This document shows, in pieces, positions 26,375 to 39,100 of a stretch of 64,000 bases of DNA; the stretch's first letter is position 1, and each line of letters begins with the position of its first letter. The DNA is from Branchiostoma floridae. Lineage: Eukaryota > Chordata > Leptocardii > Amphioxiformes > Branchiostomatidae. The stretch lies in NCBI RefSeq assembly GCF_000003815.2, contig NC_049984.1:7598150-7662149 (forward strand), written 5' to 3'. A program made the translations under genes and the position numbers. The notes below the pieces were generated by a model. That model had not been told where the DNA came from, ran no database searches, and was given only the letters and a program-made list of their open reading frames with translations.

Positions 26375-29193
26375 TCACTGGCTTTCCTTGTCATCGGACC
26401 ACACATCCTGCACAGGAGACAAGTGCCCAAACTTGTGGTTGATGTTACTGCAGACTGTAGTGCTATAAACTCCTTTTCCACTGAATTCTAATCTGTTCGA
26501 GTTCTTTGTTGATTGCCTTGACTTCAGGAGTGTCCCTGATGTTTGTAGATCTTGTTCCTTTTCCAAGTCAGGTGGGTCAGGATAAAGATCATCACCTGTG
26601 AAAGAAAAGCCACTGTTACTCCAGATGTGCAAAAATCGGTGGCAAGGTGGTCTGTGATTAGGTTTGTTGACTTAGAATAATCTAAAGGTTCCGGGATCAG
26701 ATCCCTAGCAGGCCCCGATGTTGCGTCCTTGGGAAAGGCACACTTCATCTTCTCTTCATTCAACTGAGGTGAAAATGAGTACCTAGGGACGTCCTCACTT
26801 CAGGGGGGACAAAGCCAGCGGCCTCATGCTTGAGGAAAGCCTCGTCAACACCTCTAGCATGTAAAAGATCCTACCACAGTAAGGGTGAGAGTAGGGGTCT
26901 ATCTTAGTGGATCAAACCTTACATTATAGTCTTACACAGCTTGTAGCCGCCTTGTAGCTACAGTAAAGGCTGCTTACCATTTATGCAAAACAAACAAACC
27001 TAGCCTGTGTTATGCAATCTCTCACTGGCTGGGGTGTTATATGGGCCAGTGAATGTTGGCAAACAGGCCACTATAGCCTGTATACTAGAGTGTACGACAG
27101 CACCTTTAAAGTTTAAGTATGTAATCCTAAATATACATACACAGTTGGTACACCAATGCACCCTTAAGCCCAAAATTAGGCGCACAGCTTTGGGTGCACA
27201 AAGTTAGTAAGTACCTATATATTCTCTACCAGGCTCCATGGATAAATACTAGAAATAGACCAAGTAGAGGGGATACTAGTAGTCAGTTGGCCATAGGGTC
27301 CAATAGGCTCTGTGGGTCACCTATTGGACCTTATGCCATAGCCATACGACTCCCCAAATTACTACCAGCATTCCCTCTATTTCTAGTCCAGCGATCCGCA
27401 GAGCCTGCTAAAGGCTAATAAGCACCCATAATTTCCAGTTCTGATACTAATAAATACCAGTCTATGATAACTACCATGGTACATGGCAACTGATGAACGA
27501 AGGGACCTACAAGACTAACTCCAACTCAACTTTGCCAAGGCAAAGTTCTTACCAGGTAACACAGTCATGCCTCCATCGCTAACAGTGATCCTCACAGGTA
27601 ACCACCTCTCACAACCCTCCAGCCCTCTCTCCTGGCTGAAGCGGTGCAGTTCGTTAAGGTGGGGTAACCGGGACATGCGGGAGAGCTCGTACACTTGTGG
27701 GGGCGGGATCCAGTGTTCCTCTCTGCGGAACTTCTGAAGAATCTCTGATGGACTCAGCCACTGATGAAGAAAACAATCAAAATTCATTTTCTCTGTTCTT
27801 CTATTTTTGAAGGAAAATAATGGAGATGGCCGGCAAGATGAAAATGAAACAGAAATCGAAGGAGGTTATATAACGTTAACCTCCTTGAGATATCCTATAA
27901 TGATACATTTTGTATATTCCAAACATGAGTCACAAAGTCAGCATTCTAGGCTGGTTAAAGTGTCTCTCTGTGCCTTTGAAGTGTCTTTGATGAAGATTTA
28001 AATAAAAGTTCAAGAGGGGCAGTTCCAAATGGAGTGTTACCCAACTGTTGAACTCTACGGTACCCTACTTTACTCTTTTATCAATGCATGAGGGTCAGTA
28101 TGGGGGGTCCTGACAACGATTTACGCTGAATTCAGGAGAACCCCCTACGTATTACGCTAAATCAAGGAAGGCAATTACGCTAAATTTCGTCACCTTGCTA
28201 CGATTTACGTAGATAAGATGGTTTTCCCTACGAATTACGGCAAATCAAATAGGCTGCCTATGCCTTACGTAAAAGAGCATGCAGACCCTCATGCATTGTT
28301 ACAACAATCTACAGACCAATTGGCGTCTTATTCACTTTGTGTTCTATCAAACTCATACCATGATGTGTAGGTGGTATTGTACACATGTGATAGGTCAGTT
28401 CCTAGTCACATCATATTAATCAAATAAACAAATCTCAAGATGCAATGTGATTGGTCTGGTCCTAACCAATCAAAGAACGTATAAATGTGCTACTCTATTT
28501 GGCCCACTCTATTTTCAAACTCACCTGTGCCTTCACCATCTCCCTCTTATCGTGTGTAGTCTGTGGTATTCTGTCCAGGCAGCACATGTAGAAAATAGTG
28601 TCATATCGTCTCCTGAAGTTGGCTGTCGGTGTCAGCCAGTTGGACCATTCGTGCAGGGACCAAACATCGGGAACACATCTGTGCTCCTGACACAACCTGA
28701 GAAATTCCTGGCCGTCCGAGTCTACCCGTGTCCTCCACTCGTCTAGAGAAGATTGAGACAAGGTTGTGTTGTTGTCGGGAACGTTCCACGGCCGGGTTAA
28801 GAGGATTCCAGACTCCTCAAAAGTCTCGCGGATCGCGCAGATTCTGTACCCAACATCGTTTGGGACCAGGGAAGCTTGCTTGGCTGTCAGCATTGGCGAC
28901 CTGCCCTGTACGTTTCTTATACCCGTCAGAGAATCAAAGTTCCCCAACCCTGAGTTATCAAAGATGTCCATCCATTCGTTAGAGAAGTCTGAATCATCTA
29001 CAATACCGCCTGGGAAGACTTTTGCGTTCGGCATGAAACCGCTTTTCCCGCTTCTCTGCAGCATGAGGACGCGGTAGTCAAATCGACTCGGAACGTCGTC
29101 TGCTATCCTAGCCATGGCGCCATTTTTAGCCCCTGCAGTCAAAATTAAGGTGGCTGCTTCTCGCCAATACTTTGAAAGAGGCCTAAAGGTCAT
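26375..29193 (-). CDS. NUDT19: NUDT19-like Nudix hydrolase, three exons
   Basis: Nudix hydrolase of the RP2/NUDT19 type; the mammalian enzymes hydrolyse CoA and acyl-CoA diphosphate bonds and are peroxisomal. Exons are 28525-29193, 27553-27760 and 26375-26595; phases are consistent and the product is 365 aa, close to the roughly 375 aa of mammalian NUDT19. The Nudix box is split, as is characteristic of this family: KVFPGG (about residues 58-63) is separated by some 55 residues from RETFEESG (122-129), which supplies the REXXEE metal-binding core. Exon 3 carries GHLSPV near the C-terminus. The protein ends DDKESQ, not a recognisable C-terminal peroxisomal tripeptide, so localisation is uncertain. 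The start is the first Met of the open frame at 29193. The gene is head-to-head with the SLC17-like gene, whose start is 756 bp away. Confidence 0.93.
26640..26890 (+). mobile_element. tRNA-derived (V-SINE-like) SINE fragment in NUDT19 intron 2
   Basis: A box-B-like ggttccgggatcagatccc is followed by tgcgtccttgggaaaggcac, a body phrase common in tRNA-derived SINEs of fish and other chordates. The 5' part (tggcaaggtgg) weakly resembles box A. Boundaries are approximate. Confidence 0.55.
27228..27420. mobile_element. Foldback element with inner cruciform (NUDT19 intron 2)
   Basis: The outer ends (ctaccaggctccatggat..actagaaata and tatttctagtccagcgatcc..agcctgc) are imperfect inverted repeats. 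Inside, ggccatagggtccaatagg and cctattggaccttatgcc form a near-perfect hairpin at 27289-27336. It does not code and is probably a MITE. Confidence 0.6.
28082..28298. mobile_element. MITE with perfect 15 bp TIRs and TTACG-rich core (NUDT19 intron 1)
   Basis: caatgcatgagggtc at 28082-28096 and gaccctcatgcattg at 28284-28298 are exact inverted repeats. The core contains at least six TTACG or TTACG-like motifs (tttacgctgaa, attacgctaaat, attacgctaaat, tttacgtaga, attacggcaaat, cttacgtaaa), spaced at roughly 20-35 bp. It has no coding capacity. Confidence 0.8.
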
Positions 29194-29949
29194 CTTTATT
29201 TATCAAGTGTGGCTTATAACCATCCCAAATTCTCTTTAAACATGGAGAAACTTTGACAAAAGATGCTCTTTCCAAAGACTCCCGGGTCACCAGCTGAGCT
29301 GAAAGGTCAAATAAACTGCATTGTGGGTAAACCAGACTGTTTCATTACCGATGGAGGGGTGTTTCAGTTTTAACCAAGTGTATGAATATATATCATAACA
29401 TGTTGCATATATATCACTCAAAATAATGGTTTATTGGCTCAATGTAATAACCACATACTTATGATGATATTGATTTTTTTCGAATCAAGCTGTGTCAATA
29501 TCCCATGTAACGTTATGATATGACTGTCATGTGTACTCAAAAATAACTAGACTTTTATAACGTTGATATATTATAATAATATGATAAAAGCAGTACCAGC
29601 CAGTCAGAAAATGGGTCCTACATGTATAGAAACTGTTGATATTGATTGCCATTTCTTGATGACATGCCCGAGCGAAAAACGACAAAAAATTATATCAATG
29701 CAGATACGTTAACGTCACTGTCATGTGACAGGCGAGTGCAACATTACCCACTCAACACTACCCACGTACACACATGTAGCTTAGAATCGTATAGATTGTG
29801 CTAGATTAATGCAGCTAGCCAGTAGTCTTATACAACGCATATCCTTATATTGTACTTGTTACAATTGTCATAGAAGTAGACTTTGACTTCTGTTTAACCT
29901 TTGCGATGGACTTTGCTCTTGGCTGTGACGCAAGAGTCTGGAGAGAAAA
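29194..29949. promoter_or_regulatory. Intergenic space between head-to-head NUDT19-like and SLC17-like genes
   Basis: This 756 bp interval separates the two divergent start codons and must hold both 5' UTRs and promoters unless a further upstream exon exists. It is AT-rich, with no obvious CpG island or paired TATA boxes. Its role as a bidirectional promoter is inferred from position only. Confidence 0.45.
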
Positions 29950-32900
29950 ATGGGGTGTTCCCTGGACGTAAGTGCGCGATTCTTTCCACAATTTGTCCCA
30001 AACTATGGAGGTTTGTTAGCCTCTAATAGGTTCCATCATGTTACTGGAAACAGGTAGACATTTAGCCAAACCGACGGATAACACACAATGGTTAGCCAGC
30101 CAAAAACTACAGTACGTGTTCCTGAAGGGAATAAACATTAGTGTTTCGTGGGATTGTAAAGATCCGCGGCAACTTTCGCTCTGAGTGAGTGAGGTTTAAG
30201 ATATGAGAAATATGAGAACTTTATTGCACGACACTTGTACATGGTACAATGTATGGCAACAACTATTACACAAAGTACAAAATATAACATTGACGTTAAA
30301 CTATTTCGACCGGCTAAATTCCGATGCCCACCATTGTTATGGCTTGTAGCATATAGTGGTTACAGTAACTGGAGGACATTGGTACATGAAAATCCGATCA
30401 TCTGATATCAAGTAGGGTATGTTGCAAAGTCACAAATGGTTCTACCATTATTCAGTGCCAACTTGGCAAATCCTTACTATACACGGTGCACATTTGTAAA
30501 CACTTTAGAGACGTATCCGTAAATGTCTATTGTAAACAATTATAGTCTGATTAACATACCCTATGCCCTCAGGTGACCTGTTGTATTCCAACCCGGTACT
30601 CTTTGACTATCCTTCTTATGGGAGTCATCACCCACTTCTTCACCCTGCGTTCAAACTTCAGCATCATCGTTGTTGCCATGGTGAAATATTCCCCCAAACA
30701 CATAGACAACAGCTCGGGCGAGCATGAGTGTTACGTTAACACGTCACACGATAAATACACAGAAGTACACGAAAGCATGGCGGCTACTTTGTTAGGATCT
30801 AAAGGGTACAATGAGACAAACTTAGAGTGGCAGGAAAATTCTACAGCACATACAACTCAGGTAAGTTGTTGTTGTTGATGTCATTTTGATTTGCCCATTA
30901 TTGCAAATTGAAGCCTCTATCCCTATATATGCATCATACTCATCAGTCTAGGAATCAATGTTTCCAAAGTGGTTATCTTGTATAATTCAAGACGCCATAC
31001 CAATCATGAACAAATGTTTTCTATTTTGGGAATGTAAAATATGCAAATATTCAAATACATTTGTAAGTTATATTTCTAAAGCAATTATTTCTGAACAGAA
31101 GCTTTCTTATTGCATTATGACCATCATCACCATCACCATTATCGTTATGGGAGACAATATCGGTATCATCATCTTCATTTTTCTTTCTTTCTTGTATTCA
31201 TCACACTCATTACTAATTTTAAAAACAATTATTTTCAGGACAAGTTTTCCTGGGACCCCATTACCCAAGGTCGCATCCTCGGCGCCTACTCCTACGGTCA
31301 TGTCTTCAGTCAGGTGATGGGAGGGTTCCTGGAGGCCAGGTTTGGCGGGAAGAAAGTTCTCGGGCTGAGCATGCTGCTCTCCTCCGTCCTAACTCTGTTC
31401 ACACCAGTAGCCGCATTTTCCGGAGAATGGTGGCTGTTTGTCGTACGGGTCCTTGTTGGCTTTGTGCAGGTACTAAGTACAAGATGTACGTTACTCTCGC
31501 GAAACGGAAAAGTTGTTTATCACACTATTGAACACAGAAAGAGGTGTAACGGACGAATAATATAGTCTTCAGCACATGAAACAGAAAACGTAACAGAATT
31601 CAGTTGACCTGTAGATAAGTACATGTTACGTTAGATAGACCAAAGAGCGAAAAATTTCATTGTCCCAGTGAAAAAGGGACATAGCACCTACTAGTTATGT
31701 CAATCACCACGTATTATCCAAAATCTACATAGCGTTACCAAACACTAGTGAAACCTGGAAACTGTATGTTGACAAATTCCATGCCATCATCAACGCCATC
31801 AAAAACACAAGTCAACCTTATTACGATGGTGATAAATACATATCATTTCTTCTTCCCAGGGTGTTGTATACCCAAGCACGTTTGGCATGCTGTCCAGATG
31901 GGCTCCTCCAGCGGAGAGAAGCAGTCTTCTCACCATAGCCTCTCTTGGTAAAGTGACAAGTAGACAATCGATATAAATGTCTATAGATAATATAAATGTC
32001 TAGCCTTACATTGTAAAGAAAAGGCATCAGAGACGATGTTCGGTGACCGTCTGTCACCTTCCTCAGGGCAATAGTAACTGGTTTTACATCGCACTGCAGC
32101 TAGGCGTCGCTGCTAACAATGCCGTCCCAAACGTGATCGCGAAGTATCATGTCATACTACGGTATGCGGTCCCAAACGTTATTGTCATTCAGGTACATGC
32201 AGTGTGGAACAAAACTAGTCCGCACTGCCCAGAAGAAGGCAATAGACAGTCACCAAGACGTCGGCTGTGGCGTACATATTCATGGTTGCCATGTATTGTA
32301 AGCTGTAGATTAGCAAACACATATACTGCTTTCTTATTGACCAAAAGTGTTGACACCAGCAAATAAGACACTACATATCACAGTAGTCTCTGTTATTCTC
32401 AAAATATCTGTACAAGAAGATGATATTTCAAAGGTACAGTTACTTACGATACAGTAACGTTGATGTAACATTTCTTTCTTTTATCCAGGGGAAACTTTTG
32501 GAGTCTTTATCGGTTTCTCTTTAACAGCGTATCTCATTGTGCAGTGTGGATGGGCAGTAACCCTGTACATCACTGGTAGGTCAAGTTGATACCTCATTGA
32601 GCATCCGCTAAACTTTGTAAAACAACATACTCCGTGTGTTGCAAAAGTTACCGTGTTGAAGACAATATAAGGAACAAAACAAATTAAAGTATGATTGACA
32701 TAATAGCTATGATTTTTTTTCCGTTTTGTCAGATTGGAATATCTAGCTTTTGATAAGGGCAGTGTATTAAACGGATTTGAGCCAATTGTGCATCCACGTT
32801 TATGTATTGTATATTATCATACTTAAGCATGTACTTGTAGTCCTAATGCCAATTATCAGGTCTTACTTGTCAGGTTTTTGCGTTTTATGACCCATGCTTA

Positions 32901-35900
32901 CTATTAAATGCACAGATCATATAAACCATTACCTTATGTTATTCCTAAATTTGCGATATTCGCATGTTCTGATTCCCATATCATGCCAGACATTGATCTT
33001 TGTTGTCTAGGTGCTGTCGGTTTGGCGTTTTGCTGTTTGTGGTGTTTATTAGCATTTGACTCGCCTGCCGAACATCCAACCATATCTGTGGCCGAAAGAA
33101 CATATATCGAGTTCAATTTAGAGGACACGAAAAAGGTGAGCCTTACACGCATACTTGCTTAGCTTGAAATGTGGTTAGATTGTATTATTATCTTTGTACC
33201 TCTTACTTCTTTTCCTGCCAAAGAAAACATTTCCTGAGATAACATCGTCCACTCCATGCTGGTTAGAGCAGAAAAGACCTGTGAACGATGGAATGGTGTA
33301 CCGTATGGCCGTGTATGGTCAGATTTACATCGCGGGATCCAAACAAGTACATATAGGTTTGGCTCTTACAACAGAGACCTGAAGCCATGTAACATCTCTC
33401 CACGCAATGATGGAAGGCGCAGACTTAGCACAGAGCTATTGTCAAAATGAGACGTCCGTGTGGCTCATCTGGTAGCTAGCTCCTGGTTTCAAATAGAGAC
33501 CCAGGTTCAAGTCCCGGGGTCAGGACATCTCGGTTTGGGCAGCAGCCGTCTTTCGGAAGGGTTCTCGTGTTCGAAATGGTCACGGTTCCCGTGTTCGAGG
33601 AAGTGCATCAAGCAGGGGAGGAACTAGCGACCCCTCCCTGTAAAAGTATACTCTGCTACCTATCTAACATCGTCACATATCTGATTCTAACGAAAATGCG
33701 TATCTTGTTTTGCAAGGGGAGAGACATTCCATGGTTGAAGATGTTGTCGTCACTACACCTGTGGGTACTGATCTATATCCACTGTACGGATAGCTGGGGA
33801 TTTTACATGATACTTATCTGCCTACCTTTGTACATGGACACAATACTCAACTTTGACATTAATGCGGTACGTAGTACTTTCTTATCGTGTAATGTCACTA
33901 CCTCACACTAACACGTTCACCCTCCATGAATATGGGACTGCTCTTGAACATTGAACTGTATTCTGAACCTTTGATCTGTCTATTGAAAATTTTAAACAGT
34001 TCTGGATGTTCACAAGTCCGTATTTGATATTGATCACGGGAACAACAGTTGTGGTTGCATGGTTTTGATGGCCTGCTCTCGCTACGCTCGGTGGTTTATT
34101 CGCTGGTTATTGGAACCGAACATGTCACTATGTACACCTCTGAGCGGTTCAAAAGAACGTATTTTACCATTATATTGTAGCTCAGAAATATTTGTGCCAA
34201 TCACGTTGTGTAATACATCTACCTGTGATAAGATGCAACTAGTTTAAATGGTGTGCATGGTCTTGTTTTAACATATTATCATAGACTGCTTTTCTGTACA
34301 TCTCTCAGAATGGTGGTTTGTCTGCGGTGCCGTACCTGGCTCTGATGGCGACGAGGATTCTGTCAAGTCTCACGATCGATGCGCTCATCAAGCAATCACG
34401 TTTTAGAAAGGTCAACATTAGAAAGGCATGTGTTTTAGGTGAGGAAAATTATCATCTCAACAGAAAGAAATACTCTTTACCAGATCGACCATACCCTAAG
34501 TGTTCGTCGGGTAGTGTGATTCACAAAATGCTGACTCAAGGTGAGTGAATGGGTCAGGGGACACATATTTTCTGATCACGGACAAGATGATGAAGAACAT
34601 GGTGAGAGAACTTTGTGTTGATCTTTCTAAAGATCTTGATACTGCCAGTGCAAGAACTTTCACGTTGAAGTAAGCGAAGTTTAAGAATATTCCAGACACA
34701 ACTAAAACGTCATCTACATGTAATTGCATCGTTCAGTATAGAGTGACCTGACCGAGGCGATCGGCCATTTATGTTCTATAAAGAAAGACTGCAATGATTT
34801 ATATTAAAATAAGTAAAAAAAAATACGTATTGTGCCAACCTGGCGCATCCCCGTCTTGTAATTAGCCTACGAAAGGGTATGTCACCCCGTAAGGGGCGGT
34901 ATAACCCCGTCGTGTGTAGACATGTGCGAACATGTCTACATTTGATCACGTCGACCGATGATGATGATGATGATTGTGCCAACACAGGTAAAGTTTCATG
35001 CTAATATTTTCAAACTTTACATCATTAATCATAATTTCAACAAGCAGTAAAGATGCGACTTTACCTGCTGTCGCTGTTCTCGCTTTTTTTAAGAAACATG
35101 CTGTTAAAACTCGTCCCCTTGCATTTTCAAGCCACCCATTATTTCCTAGTTCCATCGACAACCATTTCCAAAAAGTGAACTTCTGTGTTGGCTGATCTCT
35201 TGACACTAACAGTTACAAGAATAACTGGGAATTTATAATGTGACTCGACAGGTCTGGTTGGTGTTGCCGCCTGCCTAGTTGTTGTTGGACACGTGAGATG
35301 CGATGCTACAGCAGCTATCGCCCTCCTGTGCCTGGCCATGGCCATGAGAGGGTTGATGGTACCGGGGTTCTATCCCAGCTACACCGACCTCACGTTGGGA
35401 TTCTCTGGCGTGGCGTTTGGAGTCAGCAACTGTGTATCAAACTGCACAGGATTCATCGTGCCTCTGGTGGTGGGGGTTCTTACCGATGGGAATGTGAGTC
35501 TGCTCTACGTTGTAGAAAGGGAGACAGAATGAATATGACCATGACCGGACTTGGAAATCCCATTGGAATCAACAAACATGTGAATTTGTGCCCAGTGACA
35601 AAATGCTATCGTATCAAAATTGATAATGTGAAAATTTAAAATTATCTTAATTTTAAATTAAAAACTATCTTGATTTTAAACTAAAATTAAATGATAATGA
35701 TGATGAAATTGAAATTATCTTAATTTCGAATCAAACATTATCTTGATTTTTTATTTCTAAAAGCTAAAAGTATCTATCTTAAGTTAAAGCTGGAAAATAG
35801 GTACAGGTGTAATCCGATTTCGCAGAGAAGCTCACTGTATCAGAAGCTTTCAGTCGTGATATTGTTCAGTCGAAAAAACTATTAAAAAAATAGAAATGGT

Positions 35901-36186
35901 CTTCTTCATTTTGCACATTTAATGTCTATGTCTGAATCTATATCATATTATCCAACAGCAAACAATAGCAGCCTGGCTGAAAGTGTTCTACATCGGCGCC
36001 GCCATCTCCGTTTCCGGATCCGTCATGGCTCTACTGTTCCTCCGGACCGATCCGGTTTCCTGGGCTCAGGACCCGGATGGAGACAACTTGTCCCAGCCAG
36101 CACGGGACAACTTGATGAGTGACGTCGGCGGAGGGAGTGAAAGGACAGACGTTGAGGCTGTGTTTCTTTACGAATCTACAGTTTGA
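29950..36186 (+). CDS. SLC17-family transporter (sialin/VGLUT-like), ten exons
   Basis: Major-facilitator anion transporter of the SLC17 family (sialin, VGLUT, VNUT, NPT). Exons: 29950-29967, 30573-30860, 31239-31469, 31860-31947, 32489-32575, 33011-33135, 33717-33866, 34309-34438, 35252-35493 and 35959-36186; all phases fit, giving 528 aa. Family marks include CCIPTRY before TM1, LRSN in TM1, WDPITQGRILGAYSYGH in TM2, GGKKVLGLSMLLSSVLTLFTP in pieces across TM3, and RWAPPAERS after TM4. The loop after TM1 has four N-glycosylation sequons (NSS, NTS, NET, NST), as in sialin's luminal loop. TM4 is odd: R172 is kept, but the acidic positions and the histidine typical of sialin/VGLUT are V175, Q179 and F187. 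The six-codon first exon (MGCSLD) is the weakest part; it was chosen because it reads in frame into exon 2 and ends in GTAAGT. The substrate cannot be assigned. Confidence 0.9.
33463..33650 (+). mobile_element. tRNA-derived SINE in SLC17 intron 6
   Basis: A pol III-like box A (tggctcatctggta, one mismatch to consensus) lies about 35-40 bp before a perfect box B (ggttcaagtcc). A non-tRNA body follows and runs to about 33650. The 3' limit is uncertain. Confidence 0.65.
35636..35775. repeat. AT-rich imperfect tandem repeat (attatcttaatttt / aactatcttgatttt)
   Basis: Four to five imperfect copies of an approximately 36 bp A/T unit containing (a)tatctt(a/g)atttt lie in the last SLC17 intron. Confidence 0.65.
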
Positions 36187-39100
36187 AATGAAAAGTGGCC
36201 ATCGGTGCCTTAGCTGCTATATTGCCTTCTTTGTATCGTTGATATACAAAACTTCAAGTGGGGCCAATAGATCAGCGAAGGCCGGCAATCAGCGACCCAG
36301 TACAAAAAGAAATGGCCAGCAAAAGTGTATTGTGAGCCAAAAAAAAGGCCCCAGAGAGCCTGCTATTGAGGCTACAAGTATGGTCAAGATTTTGGCACAT
36401 TACATACTATCGGGATCGGGCAAACACAGATTAATCATGGTATAAAAAGCAAATGCTCACGAGTTACGCCCAAAAACTGTTTCTTTATTAGTTCAAAAGC
36501 CAATGCACATATTTGTCGGTGGCTCTACAACGAAGCTGTAAACTACGCCAAATAGTTACCCCAAATAGCAATTATTCAAGCAACAAGATATGATTTTGGA
36601 AACAGACGTTTCAGATAACATCCGTTATCTTTCGCCAGTGACACTAAAGACATCTTGTTGAAGAGCAGGTTTTATATCGTAACTACGAATTAATATGCAG
36701 AGTCGATAAAGACAATTTTCACCATCATTTAGTAGTCATTTTAGCAGGTTTATTTTTTGTATGTTCCATTTTTGCAAGGGCGTGATTTGGAAGAGTCAGG
36801 TTTTTCATGTGGGAACAGCGCGGGAATGAAACAAGTCACGTTCGCTCGCTCGGACATGTTGCCTTCCTAGTGAGTGCGTGCATCCGTTTTGCAAAGCATC
36901 ACAACATTTCCAGACAAGCGACCAAACCTGTTGTGTTATCAGGCTCATAAGATACGTGGGCATCGTCGTGGGGGGTTGTTCAATAGTGCAGTGATTAGAT
37001 CGCGTTTGCTCTTTGTACCACTTAACCTAACATAATTACGTATATAGATTGCTAACTTTGGATGCAATTAAGTTCTATCAGACGCAAAGAGATTGTTTTA
37101 ATTATACTTGTTGATGGTAAACGTCATGTTAGATTTGTGACGTCATCATTCTTGGGCATAGGGCAATAAGGTGGAACATAAAGTGATTCAAGTGTCGGCG
37201 ACATCAAAAGGAAGTGCATCACAACTTTTACGGTGGCTCGCATGCAAATATTTACAGGCTGTTGGCCAATCGCAAGAGAGCAGTGGTCGCCGGGGCGTTA
37301 ACCTAAAAATCAGACTCCACACAGCGGATGGGACATTTGTTAAATGGTGAGTACTTCTGCCTCTTGTGCTCTGGAGATGATGAACTTCGATGAGGAAGTT
37401 GAGACGTAGATTCAATCCGCTATTTCTTCAGTACTAGCTGTCCCTCTTTCTCGCGTCGTCATCTTGTATCTTTGGCAAACCGGCAACAGTGAAACATCCA
37501 ATGATGACAGACTTCTATAAACACCTCCTGCCGAGTCTGAGTCCCAGGTTGTGTAGCTACCGGCCCGGGTACAAATACAGCTGCGCGGGGGCCGTCTCCA
37601 GAAGTGCGTAACATCCTGCCGAGAGTGTGACAAGGAATGCGTCATCGAAGACGTCTGTCTCTTTCTCACCACATGACTCCTTAAGTTATCATTTAGCCTT
37701 TTAAGGTGCCTGGTAGCCCTTTCGCAGTTTCAGAGGATATATAGGAAATCACTGTTAGGCGTTCTGGGGACCCGGAGTCAACCTAGGACACAGCAAAGTT
37801 ATCACCGTTAGAATTGTAGCTGTCTGACTTTGACATTAGGTGAGTAGCAACTCTTTTCACACTTTGAAAAAATGACAAAAAGTTACAAAGTAGAACATTT
37901 TTTTTTCTTTCAAAAAGTTGTCCGTTTTATGGTTGGTTGTTTTTTGACTGTAATGTTAGGATATGTTGTAAGGCGCTAATTGTAAGAGTCCATCACGTGG
38001 CATGCCTCTTGTTTCAGTGGACAGCAGTTCAGGGCGATTTTCTGTGATTCCTTCCTTCGTATCTTTCGTCAACTTGTTTAGTGTTACAGTTGCAGAGTTA
38101 CGGTGTTCTGGATTTAGACCGCGCGCATGGCTACGAAAGAATTATTTTCTGAAGCGGAGCGCCTCCGCACATAGCTTCCTTCTTTTGCCATGTATGTTGC
38201 CAATGCAGCGCGTTTTCCACCCTAAAGGCCCGCTTGTATGGCTAAGCCTTTGTTGCAGTCTCCCTTCGACGGTTTTCTTCAAGTTACCGTTTTCTTATCA
38301 CAAACTAGTGAGGATGTAATCAGAAATAAAATGTAAAACGAAAATGGCAACGTTAAAGAAAGCATTGGGAGAGAGTCTTCAACTGAAGTGAAGCTAGGTA
38401 AGGCTTTGTCCGAGCAAAATGCGCCGTAGTCGCGCCTCTTGAATATGGGGCGACGTTGCGAGGAAACGTTTTTACAGCATAACAGTGATGTCAAGTGCTT
38501 TGCGTAAGGGACCTTAACCTTGAGTGTTTTATTGTCACCCACGTATTATTAAGGCCAAACTGACTTGATTAAACGGATGAAATCCACGCGTGCACCAATG
38601 TTGTCCGTTTCCCTCCCCACAAAGATTCCGTGACTGTAAATTGTTCTAAGAAGCAGCAAAGTGGGCAGATACGTACCGTGAATGGAAAAAAATGTCGTCG
38701 AATTTGTTCTAATGTGCGATGTCTTCAGAAGGTAAAGAAGAAAATGAAAACCATGGAAAATGAGAAAGGACAATGATACAAATTATACGGTTTGGTATAC
38801 CAAGGAGGTTAAACAGTTGTTCCCTTTTTAACCCCCTTGTGTACGGGTATTATACCATGTTCTGTGAATACAGTCACTTAGAATTCATAATCAAGGCAAC
38901 GTTTTTCCTTTTTTTCACGCTTACATCAGTTTTGGAGTGCCCAGAGGATATCATCCATATAATCGCATCAGTGTGAACTGATACAGTTTTAGGCGATAGC
39001 TAAGTGTTTACTTTTCCCACATTATGCAGGGTATGTTATGTGTTTCGTGGCTGTAAATAACTCAGATGACTCATAAATACACATATTTAGCGGCACTTTC

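Noticed and set aside
32043-32366. Open frame GNSNWFYIALQLG... between SLC17 exons 4 and 5, resembling a membrane segment
   Set aside because: Joining exon 4 (ending in phase 1 at 31947) to the acceptor at 32065-32066 gives an immediate in-frame TAG, whereas the exon at 32489 joins in frame and continues the family alignment. It is intronic.
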